The notes: generated by a model from the sequence alone, not told the origin. Positions 25,590 to 33,902 are shown, counted from the stretch's first letter. The stretch: DNA of 64,000 bases from Sphingobium sp. TCM1 (GCF_001650725.1 NZ_LXVX01000039.1:187131-251130), one strand, 5' to 3'. Translations and numbers: made by a program.

Positions 25590-26047
25590 CCCTCTCCCAC
25601 CGGGAGAGGGAGGGGCCCGCGCCGTCAGGCGTGGGAGGGTGAGGGCGAAAGGCGCGCCGCGATGACCGCTACGACGCCGTCGATATTGTCCATGACTTCA
25701 TGGTTCCAGAAACGCAGGACTTGGTAGCCCTGCGCCTCGAAATAGCCGGTGCGGTCAGCATCCTGTTCGATGCTGTTCGCATGGGTCGCGCCGTCGACCT
25801 CGACGACCAGTCCAGCCGAGAAGCAGAGGAAATCCGCGACATAGGCACCGTGCGGCACCTGACGGCGAAACTTCACACCGGCGAGTTTTTCGCGCAGCGC
25901 GACCCAGAGGCGCTTTTCCGCATCGGTGGCGTTGCGGCGCAGGGTGCGGGCGCGAGCCACTGACCCCGAAGGAAGATCGCGATAGTTGCGCATCATCCTC
26001 ACCCTTCCGCCGCTGCGCGGCTCCCTCCCTCTCCTGAAAGGAGAGGG
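25590..26047 (-). mobile_element. DUF559 cassette bounded by inverted hairpin repeats
   Basis: The left arm is a CCCTCTCCC/GGGAGAGGG hairpin (25590-25610) leading inward to GGGTGAGG (25637-25644). The right arm is the mirror image: CCTCACCC (25997-26004) then the hairpin CCCTCTCC/GGAGAGGG (26027-26047). The arms are imperfect inverted copies with the hairpins outermost, as in REP-like or non-autonomous elements. The single gene inside starts against the right arm and stops in the left arm. No target duplication is obvious. Confidence 0.55.
25625..25996 (-). CDS. DUF559 endonuclease-domain protein
   Basis: A 123-residue protein of the DUF559/YcjD family, related to very short patch repair and other PD-(D/E)XK nucleases. 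Family motifs are ARTLRRNATDAEKRLWVALR, VKFRRQVPHGAYVADFLCF (catalytic Asp after Val-Ala), VVEVDGATH (E-x-D) and VLRFWNHEVMDN. The start ATGATG abuts GGGTGAGG of the right flanking repeat and the last residues, RLSPSPSHA, come from the left repeat. No function is established for these solitary proteins. It interrupts the nrdA-nrdB pair on the same strand, so it may be cotranscribed. Confidence 0.87.
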   Translation of the reverse strand: MMRNYRDLPSGSVARARTLRRNATDAEKRLWVALREKLAGVKFRRQVPHGAYVADFLCFSAGLVVEVDGATHANSIEQDADRTGYFEAQGYQVLRFWNHEVMDNIDGVVAVIAARLSPSPSHA

Positions 26048-26057
26048 AATTACAACC

Positions 26058-28007
26058 TTACTGACAGGCAAGACACTCGTCATAGTCGGTGGTCTCGCCG
26101 ATTTCGAACTTGGGCGCGTCGATCGTGTTGTCGGCTTCCACGCCACCGGCGAAGCCCGCGCGCTGGACCGATTTCGACCGCAGATAATAGAGCGACTTGA
26201 TGCCCAGTTCCCAGGCGCGGAAGTGGAGCATGAGCAGATCCCATTTCTCCACGTCGGCCGGAATGAAGAGATTGAGCGACTGCGCCTGGTCGATATAGGG
26301 GGTGCGATCCGCCGCGAGTTCGAGCAGCCAGCGCTGGTCGATCTCGAAGCTGGTCTTGAACACATCCTTTTCTTCCGGGGTCAGGAAGTCGAGATGCTGG
26401 ACCGATCCGCCCTTTTCCAGGATCGAGTTCCACACGGCCGTGCTGTCCTTGGCCTTGGCGACCAGCAGCTTTTCCAGATAGGGATTCTTGACCGCGAAGC
26501 TGCCCGACAGCGTCTTGTGGGTGTAGATATTGGCCGGGATCGGCTCGATGCAGGCCGATGCGCCGCCGCAGATGATGCTGATCGACGCGGTGGGCGCGAT
26601 CGCCATCTTGCAGCTGAACCGCTCCATCACGCCCTGGTCTGCGGCGTCCGGGCACGGCCCGCGCTCCTGCGCCAGCATCATCGACGCCTCGTTCACCTTG
26701 GCGTTGATATGCTTGAAGATGCGCAGATTCCACGATTTGGCCATGGCGCCTTCGAACGGAATGTTGCGCGCCTGGAGGAAGCTGTGGAAGCCCATGACGC
26801 CCAGGCCGACCGAGCGTTCGCGCATGGCGCTATATTTGGCGCGCGCCATTTCCGGCGGGGCGCGGTCGATATAGTCCTGCAGCACATTGTCGAGGAAGCG
26901 CATGATGTCTTCCGCGAAGGTCGGATGATCCTTCCACTCGTCCCAGGTTTCCAGGTTCATGGAGGAGAGGCAGCAGACCGCCGTGCGATCATTGCCGAGA
27001 TGGTCGCGACCCGTCGGCAGGGTGATTTCGGAGCAGAGGTTGGAGGTCGAGACCTTCAGCCCCAGGTCGCGGTGATGCTTGGGCATCATCCGGTTCACCG
27101 TGTCGTTGAAGACGATGTACGGCTCGCCGGTGGCCAGGCGCACTTCGACCAGCTTCTGGAACAGGGCGCGGGCGTTGACGGTGCCACGGACCGACTGATC
27201 CTTGGGGCTGCGCAGGTGGAATTCGGCGCCGTCGCGCACCGCCTCCATGAACTCGTCGGTCAGCAGCACGCCATGGTGCAGGTTCAGCGCCTTGCGGTTG
27301 AAGTCGCCGCTGGTCTTGCGGATTTCCAGAAACTCCTCGATCTCCGGGTGGGAGATGTCGAGATAGCAGGCGGCAGAGCCACGGCGCAGGCTGCCCTGGC
27401 TGATCGCGAGAGTCAGCGAATCCATCACCCGGACGAAGGGGATGATGCCGCTGGTCTTGCCGTTGAGGCCGACCGGCTCGCCGATGCCGCGGACATTGCC
27501 CCAATAGGTGCCGATGCCGCCGCCGCGCGAGGCGAGCCAGACATTCTCGTTCCAGGTGTTGACGATGCCTTCCAGGCTGTCGTCCACCGAATTGAGATAG
27601 CAGCTGATCGGCAGGCCACGCCCGGTGCCGCCATTAGACAGGACAGGCGTCGCCGGCATGAACCAGAGCTTCGAGATATAGTCATAGACGCGCTGTGCGT
27701 GGGGCGCATCGTCCGCATAGGCGGCCGCGACGCGCGCGAAGAGATCCTGGTAGGATTCGCCGGGCAGCAGATAGCGGTCGTTCAGCGTATCCTTGCCGAA
27801 TTCGGTCAGCAGCGCATCGCGCGACGCGTCGGTCGTGACGTGGAAACGCCGCGCCTGCACCGCGGAGGAGGAAAGGGGCTCCGAGGACAGGGGCTCGGCC
27901 GCCGGGGCGGGCGCGGGCTTGTTCGTCTCGATCGCTGCTTCCAATATTTCGTCCATCACCGTCGCCACGTCGCCAGCACCTGTCTGTTCACTGTCCCGAA
28001 AATCCAT
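26058..28007 (-). CDS. nrdA: Ribonucleotide reductase class I, alpha subunit
   Basis: A 649-residue catalytic subunit. Active-site cysteines and residues are visible in LPISCYLNSVDDS and STSNLCSEITLP, with the substrate loop region GGGIGTYWGNVRG and MERFSCKMAIAPTASIS. The C-terminal pair DECLACQ is the re-reduction CxxC. The first 50 residues are an Ala/Pro/Ser-rich linker and there is no N-terminal ATP-cone, so dATP activity inhibition of the E. coli type is not expected. The stop lies 11 bases from the DUF559 element. The E. coli protein has about 760 residues. Confidence 0.95.
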   Translation of the reverse strand: MDFRDSEQTGAGDVATVMDEILEAAIETNKPAPAPAAEPLSSEPLSSSAVQARRFHVTTDASRDALLTEFGKDTLNDRYLLPGESYQDLFARVAAAYADDAPHAQRVYDYISKLWFMPATPVLSNGGTGRGLPISCYLNSVDDSLEGIVNTWNENVWLASRGGGIGTYWGNVRGIGEPVGLNGKTSGIIPFVRVMDSLTLAISQGSLRRGSAACYLDISHPEIEEFLEIRKTSGDFNRKALNLHHGVLLTDEFMEAVRDGAEFHLRSPKDQSVRGTVNARALFQKLVEVRLATGEPYIVFNDTVNRMMPKHHRDLGLKVSTSNLCSEITLPTGRDHLGNDRTAVCCLSSMNLETWDEWKDHPTFAEDIMRFLDNVLQDYIDRAPPEMARAKYSAMRERSVGLGVMGFHSFLQARNIPFEGAMAKSWNLRIFKHINAKVNEASMMLAQERGPCPDAADQGVMERFSCKMAIAPTASISIICGGASACIEPIPANIYTHKTLSGSFAVKNPYLEKLLVAKAKDSTAVWNSILEKGGSVQHLDFLTPEEKDVFKTSFEIDQRWLLELAADRTPYIDQAQSLNLFIPADVEKWDLLMLHFRAWELGIKSLYYLRSKSVQRAGFAGGVEADNTIDAPKFEIGETTDYDECLACQ

Positions 28008-28586
28008 TGCGAGTCCCCAATGTTCCTGTTCCGTTCGATTCGGTCAAGCCGGGGTGCGAGCAAGCGCACATCCTAGCATGAACCGCACCGCGCAGGCACG
28101 GAAATGGGCCCAACCGGGCGGATCGCGGGGGCGAAAACGCCCCTGCGCCGGAAAAGCATCCGGCGACACGATCACAACCTGTTGGGGAACCCCCGTTAAC
28201 CCGATACAAGGGATAGTGCCACAGCCGCTTTCAGGCGCAAGAGGGTAAATGACGTTTCGGCGACTCTGTTTGCCGCTGATCCGATTCATTTCATCGCCGC
28301 TCCGGCACGCCGCATCGCAGCGACGCGCGGACTTTCCTTTGCTCCGCAAAAGGCAAGGGGGAGGATGGCGGAGATAAAATAAATTTGGCTTGCCACGCAA
28401 ATGCGTAGGGGGCGGTTTCGGCCCCGCCGCCACCCGGCCCATCATCGGGCGGCCGCCCGGCGGCAGGCCCGCGCCCCTGCCCGAATCATGCGCGCCAAAT
28501 CTGGACTCGGGCCCGCAAAGTCCTATAGCCGCGCCTTGCCAGGCGCCGCTGTGCAGAGGCGGGCCGCAAGATAGGGACCAGGGTAG
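28008..28586. other. 579-bp divergent intergenic region between nrdA and fumarase
   Basis: No gene is credible here. Two adjacent hairpins lie in the nrdA leader side: GGGGCG-AAAA-CGCCCC at 28127-28142 and CGCCGG-N8-CCGGCG at 28146-28165. No clear NrdR box pair or riboswitch was recognised. The part next to fumarase (28380-28560) is GC-rich with short GGGCGG/CCGCCC inverted repeats. Confidence 0.5.
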
Positions 28587-30107
28587 ATGACCGTCATCAA
28601 GACCGCCGATCTGATCGAGAGCGTCGCCGACGCGCTCCAGTTCATCAGCTATTACCACCCGATGGATTATATCCGCGCGCTGGGCAAAGCCTATGAGGCC
28701 GAAGCCAATCCGGCGGCGAAGGACGCCATCGCCCAGATCCTGACCAACAGCCGCATGTGCGCGGAGGGGCATCGCCCGATCTGCCAGGACACCGGCATCG
28801 TCAACGTCTTCGTCAAATGGGGCATGGATTGCCGCCTGGACGATAACAGCCGCTCGATGCAGGACGTCATCGACGAGGGCGTGCGCCGCGCCTACCTCAA
28901 TCCCGAAAATCGCCTGCGCGCGTCGATCCTGAAAGACCCGGCTTTCTCGCGCCAGAACACCAGGGACAACACGCCCTGCGTGCTGAATGTCGAGATGGTG
29001 CCGGGCAACAAGGTGATCGTCGACGTCGCCGCCAAGGGCGGCGGTTCGGAAAACAAGACCAAGTTCAAGATGATGAACCCCAGCGATTCGATCGTCGACT
29101 GGGTGCTGGAGATGGTGCCGCAGATGGGCGCGGGCTGGTGCCCGCCCGGCATGTTGGGCATCGGCATCGGCGGCACCGCGGAAAAGGCGGTGGCGCTGGC
29201 CAAGGAAAGCCTGATGGACCCGATCGACATGGGCGAATTGAAGGCCCGTGGTCCGCAGAACAAGATCGAGGAACTGCGCATCGAGATTTTCGACAAGGTC
29301 AATGCGCTGGGCATCGGCGCGCAGGGCCTGGGCGGCCTAGCCACCGTGCTCGACATCAAGATTCACGACTATCCCTGCCATGCGGCGGGCAAGCCGGTGG
29401 CGATGATCCCCAATTGCGCCGCCACGCGCCACGCGCATTTCACGCTGGACGGGTCGGGACCGGCCTATCTGGAAGCGCCCAAGCTCAGCGAATGGCCGCA
29501 GGTCGACTGGAAGCCGAGCAAGGAAGCGATCCGCGTCGATCTCGACACGCTGACGCCCGAAGTCGTGCAGAGCTGGAAGCATGGCGACCGCCTGCTGCTC
29601 AACGGCAAGATGCTGACCGGCCGCGACGCCGCGCACAAGCGGATCGCGGACATGCTGGCCGCCGGGGAACAGCTGCCGGTCGATTTCAAGGGCCGCGTCA
29701 TCTATTATGTCGGTCCGGTCGACCCGGTGCGTGACGAGGTGGTCGGCCCCGCCGGTCCCACCACCGCGACCCGCATGGACAAGTTCATGGACATGATGCT
29801 GGAACAGGGGCTGGCCGCCTGCGTCGGCAAGGCCGAACGCGGCCCGGCGGCGACGGACAGCATCGCCAAGCACAAGAGCGCCTATCTGATGGCGGTCGGC
29901 GGCGCGGCCTATCTGGTCGCCCGCGCGATCAAGCAATCCAGGGTCGTCGGCTTCGAGGATCTGGGCATGGAAGCCATCTACGAATTCACCGTGGAGGACA
30001 TGCCGGTCACCGTGGCCGTCGATAGCGAGGGCCAGAATGTCCACCGCCTCGCCCCGCTGGTGTGGCAGGAAAAGATCAAGCGGGAAGGCCTGCTGGAAAA
30101 GGCATGA
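28587..30107 (+). CDS. Fumarate hydratase, class I (4Fe-4S)
   Basis: A 506-residue iron-sulfur fumarase interconverting fumarate and malate in the TCA cycle. Cluster cysteines are in HRPICQDTGIVN, IPNCAATRHAHF and GLAACVGKAERG. The alpha-part GSENKTKFKMMNPSD and the beta-part YYVGPVDPVRDEVVGPAGPTT are both present in one chain, as in FumA/FumB. The ATG at 28587 follows an AGGGACCAGGGTAG leader. The label fumA is not forced, as several class I types exist. Confidence 0.93.
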   Translation: MTVIKTADLIESVADALQFISYYHPMDYIRALGKAYEAEANPAAKDAIAQILTNSRMCAEGHRPICQDTGIVNVFVKWGMDCRLDDNSRSMQDVIDEGVRRAYLNPENRLRASILKDPAFSRQNTRDNTPCVLNVEMVPGNKVIVDVAAKGGGSENKTKFKMMNPSDSIVDWVLEMVPQMGAGWCPPGMLGIGIGGTAEKAVALAKESLMDPIDMGELKARGPQNKIEELRIEIFDKVNALGIGAQGLGGLATVLDIKIHDYPCHAAGKPVAMIPNCAATRHAHFTLDGSGPAYLEAPKLSEWPQVDWKPSKEAIRVDLDTLTPEVVQSWKHGDRLLLNGKMLTGRDAAHKRIADMLAAGEQLPVDFKGRVIYYVGPVDPVRDEVVGPAGPTTATRMDKFMDMMLEQGLAACVGKAERGPAATDSIAKHKSAYLMAVGGAAYLVARAIKQSRVVGFEDLGMEAIYEFTVEDMPVTVAVDSEGQNVHRLAPLVWQEKIKREGLLEKA

Positions 30108-30116
30108 CCTTCCCTT

Positions 30117-30140
30117 CCTCCCCATCGCAAGATGGGGAGG
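30117..30140. repeat. REP-like hairpin after fumarase
   Basis: A perfect 10-bp stem, CCTCCCCATC / GATGGGGAGG, with a GCAA tetraloop starts 9 bases after the fumarase stop. There is no U-run, so it may be a REP-type element or a mRNA-end stabiliser rather than a terminator. Its CCTCCCC/GGGGAGG style resembles the arms around the DUF559 gene. Confidence 0.55.
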
Positions 30141-30263
30141 GCAACCATGTGCGCAGCACAATGCAGGACCGGCGATGCGATCCGGCAAAAGGGCAGAGCC
30201 TCGGGCAGGCGCGCAAACTCGGGGGCGCACCCTCCCCGCTTCGCGCGCGGCCGATCAAACTGA

Positions 30264-30277
30264 CTGATCCTGGTCAA
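30264..30277 (+). promoter_or_regulatory. FNR/FixK-like box before a small unknown gene
   Basis: CTGATCCTGGTCAA fits TTGAT-N4-GTCAA at 9 of 10 half-site bases. Its centre is about 75 bases from the ATG at 30345, which would give a 33-base leader with class II spacing. It is weaker support than the box at 22270. Confidence 0.35.
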
Positions 30278-30344
30278 GCGCCAGGAACTCCCACCGTCGC
30301 CCCGCATTCTCCCCGGCACCCCCTTCCTGCCGGAGCATCCCCTC

Positions 30345-30593
30345 ATGTCCTTTACCCAGCTCGATCCGCCCTTGCCCGTCCATGTGGAAGGCAAGGGCAA
30401 GGGCTATGCCTTTGCCGTCATCGACTATGGGCAGGAGCATAATCTGATCTGGGTGACGGGGCTGAGCGATTCCGGGGAAATCTGGTGCGCGCCCAATCCG
30501 CTGGTGCGGTTGCAGGGCAACTGGTCCATGGGCCGCGACCTGCCTTATGCGTCGGCCCGGTCCAACGGCGGGACGGCGATCAAGCCGAGCTGA
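30345..30593 (+). CDS. Small conserved-looking protein of unknown function
   Basis: An 82-residue soluble protein with a regular beta-rich pattern (HVEGKGKGYAFAVIDYGQEHN, then LIWVTGLSDSGEIWCAPNP) and no signal peptide or transmembrane segment. Family not recognised. Codon usage fits the genome. It may share a transcript with the MBL gene, which starts 89 bases downstream. An FNR-like box lies upstream. Confidence 0.7.
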   Translation: MSFTQLDPPLPVHVEGKGKGYAFAVIDYGQEHNLIWVTGLSDSGEIWCAPNPLVRLQGNWSMGRDLPYASARSNGGTAIKPS

Positions 30594-30682
30594 CCGGCAC
30601 GCAGGCGCGCGCCAAGTCCGCACGCCCTTGTCCTGCCGGCGCCTTGCGCTATGTCGCTGCTGCACGGATCGCAGGGAGCAGC

Positions 30683-31900
30683 ATGAACCGCCTCATCAGC
30701 ATCATCAGAGGCGCGGGCATCGGGCTGCTGTTCCTGGTCATCGCGCTCTGCCTGGCGATCACGCTCGTTCCGCCCTTTCTGGACCGCATCTATCATGACG
30801 GGCCGGTCAGCCGCCATTATGACGGCGCTCATTTCTTCAACCCCGACGGCGCGATCGAAACGCCCGCGCCGCCCGGCACCAGCCGGCAGGGCTTCCTCTT
30901 CCGCTGGCTGCTGGACGCGGACGACCGGCCGCCCTGGCCCGTCGCCATCGCCGTCAAGCCCAGCCGCCCCGCCCCCTTCGCCGCGCCGCGCGGCATGGTG
31001 GCGACCTGGGTCGGCCATGCGACGGTGCTGGTGCAGGCGGCCGGGCTCAACATCCTGGCCGATCCGATCTGGTCCGATCATGCCAGCCCCTTTCCGCCGA
31101 TCGGGCCGAAACGGATCGCGCGGCCGGGCATCCGTTTCGACGACCTGCCCCGCATCGACCTGGTCATCATCAGCCACAATCATTACGACCATATGGACCT
31201 GCCCACGCTGAAACGGCTGTGGGATCGGGACCGGCCGAAGATCGTCACCAGCCTGGGCAACGAGGCGATATTGAAGCGGGAGGGCATCCCCGCGACCGCG
31301 CTCGACTGGGGCCAGTCGGTCAGCGGCGCGGCGCTCAACGGGCTGGCGCCCGATGCCGTCATCCAGTGCGGTCATTATGAACATTGCCCCGACTATCGCG
31401 TCCATGTGACCCGCAACCATCACTGGAGCAGCCGCTGGGGCGCCGACCGCAACCGCGCGCTCTGGTCCAGCTTCGTCATCGAAACGCGCGCGGGCAACAT
31501 CTTCTTCGCCGGCGACACCGGCGCGGGCGACATGGGCTGGCCCTATGAGGCCCGGCGGATCGGCCCGATCCGCTTGGCGCTGATCCCGATCGGCGCCTTC
31601 CGCTTCTGGAAAGGGCAGATGCAGTCGGACGCCCATCTCGGTCCGATGCAGGCGGTGGAGCTGTTCCGGCGTCTGGGCGCATCGACCGCCATCCCCATCC
31701 ATTGGGGCACGTTCCGCCTCTCCTACGAACAATGGGACACGCCGCCCCGGATGCTGGAGCTGGCGCTGCGCTGCGAGGGGATAGAGCGGCGGCGCTTCGC
31801 CCCCCTGCGGATCGGGCAGTCGCTGCTGGTCCCGACCGTCAGCCCGGTCGTGCCGGGGCGCAGAAAATGCGACGAGCGGGCGATCCGCGCGCTGGAGTGA
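30683..31900 (+). CDS. MBL-fold hydrolase, NAPE-PLD/UlaG-like, membrane-anchored
   Basis: A 405-residue protein with an N-terminal anchor at residues 9-31 (RGAGIGLLFLVIALCLAITL). The metallo-beta-lactamase motifs are VGHATVLVQAAGLNILADPIW, IISHNHYDHMDLPTL (HxHxDH), RNHHWSS and FFAGDTGAGDMG, with a late His in IPIHWGTF. This order matches N-acyl-phosphatidylethanolamine phospholipase D-like/RomA proteins. A lipid or lactone phosphodiesterase role is inferred by family. AGGGAG precedes the ATG. It converges on a DUF3617 gene. Confidence 0.85.
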   Translation: MNRLISIIRGAGIGLLFLVIALCLAITLVPPFLDRIYHDGPVSRHYDGAHFFNPDGAIETPAPPGTSRQGFLFRWLLDADDRPPWPVAIAVKPSRPAPFAAPRGMVATWVGHATVLVQAAGLNILADPIWSDHASPFPPIGPKRIARPGIRFDDLPRIDLVIISHNHYDHMDLPTLKRLWDRDRPKIVTSLGNEAILKREGIPATALDWGQSVSGAALNGLAPDAVIQCGHYEHCPDYRVHVTRNHHWSSRWGADRNRALWSSFVIETRAGNIFFAGDTGAGDMGWPYEARRIGPIRLALIPIGAFRFWKGQMQSDAHLGPMQAVELFRRLGASTAIPIHWGTFRLSYEQWDTPPRMLELALRCEGIERRRFAPLRIGQSLLVPTVSPVVPGRRKCDERAIRALE

Positions 31901-31909
31901 CGCGGCCGG

Positions 31910-32416
31910 TCAGGAGGGCGAGGGGCAGTCGCCGACCCGACGGCCAGTCAGGTCATGGGTGGTGCGCAGCACCGGCTGTCCACTCTCGGTCTTCGTCATC
32001 GTCGATCCGAGCGTCAGCATGTCGGCGGTATAATTGCCCTCTACCGCGATTTCGGAGGTGCCCGCCCCGGCCTTGCAGCTCAGCGTGGCGATCAACCGAC
32101 CCTTGCGCGCCATCTTGTCCTTGTAAGTGCATTCCGTCCCTTCCGCTCCGACGAGGGCGTTGGGGTCGGGCAGGCCGTCCTTGTCCACGGCGATGCACAG
32201 CTTGTCCTCGCTGACCTGCTTCAGCGCTTCCTGATATTCGGCCGGGGTGACGGTGGGGGTATTATAGCCGGTGGTCTTGCGGGTCAGCGCCCATTGCCCC
32301 GCCTGCATGACGACGGGCGCCTCCTCGGCCTCCGGCGCGGGCGCGGGATCACTGCCGCAGGCGGCCAGGCCAAGGGTCAACGCCAGCGGCAAGGCCGCCT
32401 GCACAGTCATTCGCAT
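31910..32416 (-). CDS. DUF3617 lipoprotein
   Basis: A 168-residue lipoprotein with lipobox LGLAAC (cleavage before the Cys at about residue 20) and a DUF3617 domain: QAGQWALTRKTTGYNTP, a cysteine pair in KLCIAVDKDG and ECTYKDKMARKG, and LSCKAGAGTSEIAVEG. The function of the family is unknown. A paralogue is encoded two genes upstream at 32780-33349, so these two flank an HNH gene. Confidence 0.82.
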   Translation of the reverse strand: MRMTVQAALPLALTLGLAACGSDPAPAPEAEEAPVVMQAGQWALTRKTTGYNTPTVTPAEYQEALKQVSEDKLCIAVDKDGLPDPNALVGAEGTECTYKDKMARKGRLIATLSCKAGAGTSEIAVEGNYTADMLTLGSTMTKTESGQPVLRTTHDLTGRRVGDCPSPS

Positions 32417-32508
32417 ATCCTCTCCCTGTGTTCTCGTCACGGAACGGGTGCAGGCTCTACGCCTCGCCCGCAAAGCGCAAGGGGGAATCGGCGCAACCCG
32501 CCCCCCCA

Positions 32509-32790
32509 TCATCGCCGGGGCCGGGTGGGTGCGTGGAAATCGGGCGGCTTGCCCCCGACCCAGGCAAGGAAGCGGGCGATGACCGGGTGCGCGCGCAACG
32601 CCTGCCGGTCGGTATAGCTCCGCGCCAGTTCGGCATTGGCCAGCGTCGCATGGATGGTGCGGTGGCAGATCGGGTGCAGCGGCACCACGTCGCGCCCGCC
32701 CCGGCTCCGGGGCAGCGGATGATGCCACTCGACCCGGCGGCCCATCGGCCGGTCGCAGAGCCAGCAGCGCTCCGACGCGTCAGGTCTCAC
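32509..32790 (-). CDS. HNH endonuclease family protein
   Basis: A 93-residue HNH protein. CWLCDRPM is the first zinc CxxC, VEWHHPLPRSRGG supplies the catalytic histidines and HPICHRTIHATL the last metal ligands. It is a compact, solitary HNH without DNA-binding partner domain. It overlaps the DUF3617 gene at 32780 by 11 bases and is probably cotranscribed with both lipoprotein genes. Restriction, repair or homing roles cannot be told apart from the sequence. Confidence 0.82.
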   Translation of the reverse strand: MRPDASERCWLCDRPMGRRVEWHHPLPRSRGGRDVVPLHPICHRTIHATLANAELARSYTDRQALRAHPVIARFLAWVGGKPPDFHAPTRPRR

Positions 32791-33349
32791 TGCCCGGCGG
32801 GCACTCCGGCCCGATCCACTTGCCCTCCGACCGCGCGGTCATCGCCATAGTCATGCCCTGGGGACCGCCCGCCATCTTCATGTCCATGTCCATGCTATAG
32901 TGTTCGGGCGCATAGCGGCCCGACATGGTGGCGTTCATCGTGCCGCCCTCCGACTTGCACGACACCTGTCCCTTGACCGCGCCGTCCTTCGCCTCGAACC
33001 CGCCATAGGTGCAATTCCTGTTCTCCTTGCCGGAGAACATCTCACCCCCCGGATTGGCGGCCTCCTCGGGCGTCACGCAATATTTGAGCGAGGTCTGGCT
33101 CATCATGCTCTTCATCTGCTCCTTCATCCCCGCCGGCGCGCCGGGCATGGCGGACAGGTCGATATCCTGGATGGTGAAGCGGCCTTCCCACTGGCCGGGC
33201 CTGAGCTGGACCTTGTCGACCTGCGCCTTCACCTCCGCCTTGCTCATGGCGTCGGTGGCGGCGATGTCCCCCGGCTTGTCGCCGGGCTTGTCGCCACAGG
33301 CGGCCAGCGCGCCCGTCAGAACCGCGAGCATCAAGACTGTCCGGCGCAT
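32780..33349 (-). CDS. DUF3617 lipoprotein (paralogue)
   Basis: A 189-residue lipoprotein with lipobox GALAAC near residue 19. A KPGDKPGD repeat follows, then the DUF3617 core: LRPGQWEGRFTIQDIDLS, SLKYCVTPEEAANPGG, NRNCTYGGFEAKDGA and VSCKSEGGTMNATMSG. GGGAGGG precedes the chosen ATG of MRRTVLML by 6 bases; two in-frame starts lie 2 and 6 codons upstream. The function is unknown. Its 3' end overlaps the HNH gene. Confidence 0.82.
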   Translation of the reverse strand: MRRTVLMLAVLTGALAACGDKPGDKPGDIAATDAMSKAEVKAQVDKVQLRPGQWEGRFTIQDIDLSAMPGAPAGMKEQMKSMMSQTSLKYCVTPEEAANPGGEMFSGKENRNCTYGGFEAKDGAVKGQVSCKSEGGTMNATMSGRYAPEHYSMDMDMKMAGGPQGMTMAMTARSEGKWIGPECPPGSET

Positions 33350-33471
33350 GATCATCCCTCCCTGCATCCCTGACCGGGCCCGACCATAACAGCGTCGCGC
33401 GCCGGTTCAATGACATGGGACACATGCTGCAAATGTTCTTTATTTGTTCTTATCAGGCTGTTATCGGTGTC

Positions 33472-33811
33472 GTGAAACTTTGGGGCTTTGATTTGCTGGG
33501 GCTACTGCTCAACGACATCGGGGGGAGAACTGGCCCACATCGTCGGCGGCGATCCTGATGGCGTCTTTCTCTATGTCGAGATCGGCGACCGGTGGATCGA
33601 TACGAGCGTCTTCAAGGATGCAGGCGATGTGGTTCGTTCCATACGGAACAGCGACGAGCTTGCGAATCTTCTCTGGGATGCGTGGTACGCCGAGTCCGGG
33701 GAAGGTGGGATCAAGCGCTGGTCGATCATGGAATATGACGTCAAAGACAACAAGTGCGACGCCATCTTCGAATATCCCGACGAAGTTGACGTGGAAGTGG
33801 TCGATGACTGA
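33472..33811 (+). pseudogene. Small acidic protein gene with probable frameshift
   Basis: The open frame from a TTG at 33488 to 33811 encodes a 107-residue acidic protein (VFLYVEIGDRWIDTSVF, RWSIMEYDVKDNKCDAIF) but begins unconvincingly. In the next frame a GTG at 33472 gives MKLWGFDLLGLLLNDIGG and then stops early. Dropping one G from the G6 run at 33520-33525 joins both into one smooth frame (NDIGGELAHIVGGDPDG). Either a real one-base insertion or a sequencing error is possible. The family is not recognised; the composition recalls small immunity-type proteins, which is only an impression. Confidence 0.5.
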
Positions 33812-33902
33812 ACGCCGCCAGGCCGCCCTGCGCGCGCGCTTCGGCGACAAGCCGGTCGTCTATCCGCCACCGCCCAGGGGCGCGTTCGAACTGAAACCCT
33901 GA
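33804..33902 (+). CDS. Possible 32-residue basic peptide
   Basis: A short frame starts with ATG overlapping the end of the previous gene by 8 bases and encodes TERRQAALRARFGDKPVVYP followed by PPPRGAFELKP. It has genome-like codon use and ends 50 bases before uvrB. A basic amphipathic start and a Pro-rich tail are all that can be seen; it may not be translated. Confidence 0.3.
   Translation: MTERRQAALRARFGDKPVVYPPPPRGAFELKP

Noticed and set aside
25986..28076. A 696-codon open frame antisense to nrdA
   Set aside because: Shadow of a conserved gene; no domain, and it crosses the DUF559 element boundary.
28008..28586. Cobalamin riboswitch or NrdR boxes before nrdA
   Set aside because: No B12-box or paired 16-base NrdR motif could be seen; only two small hairpins.
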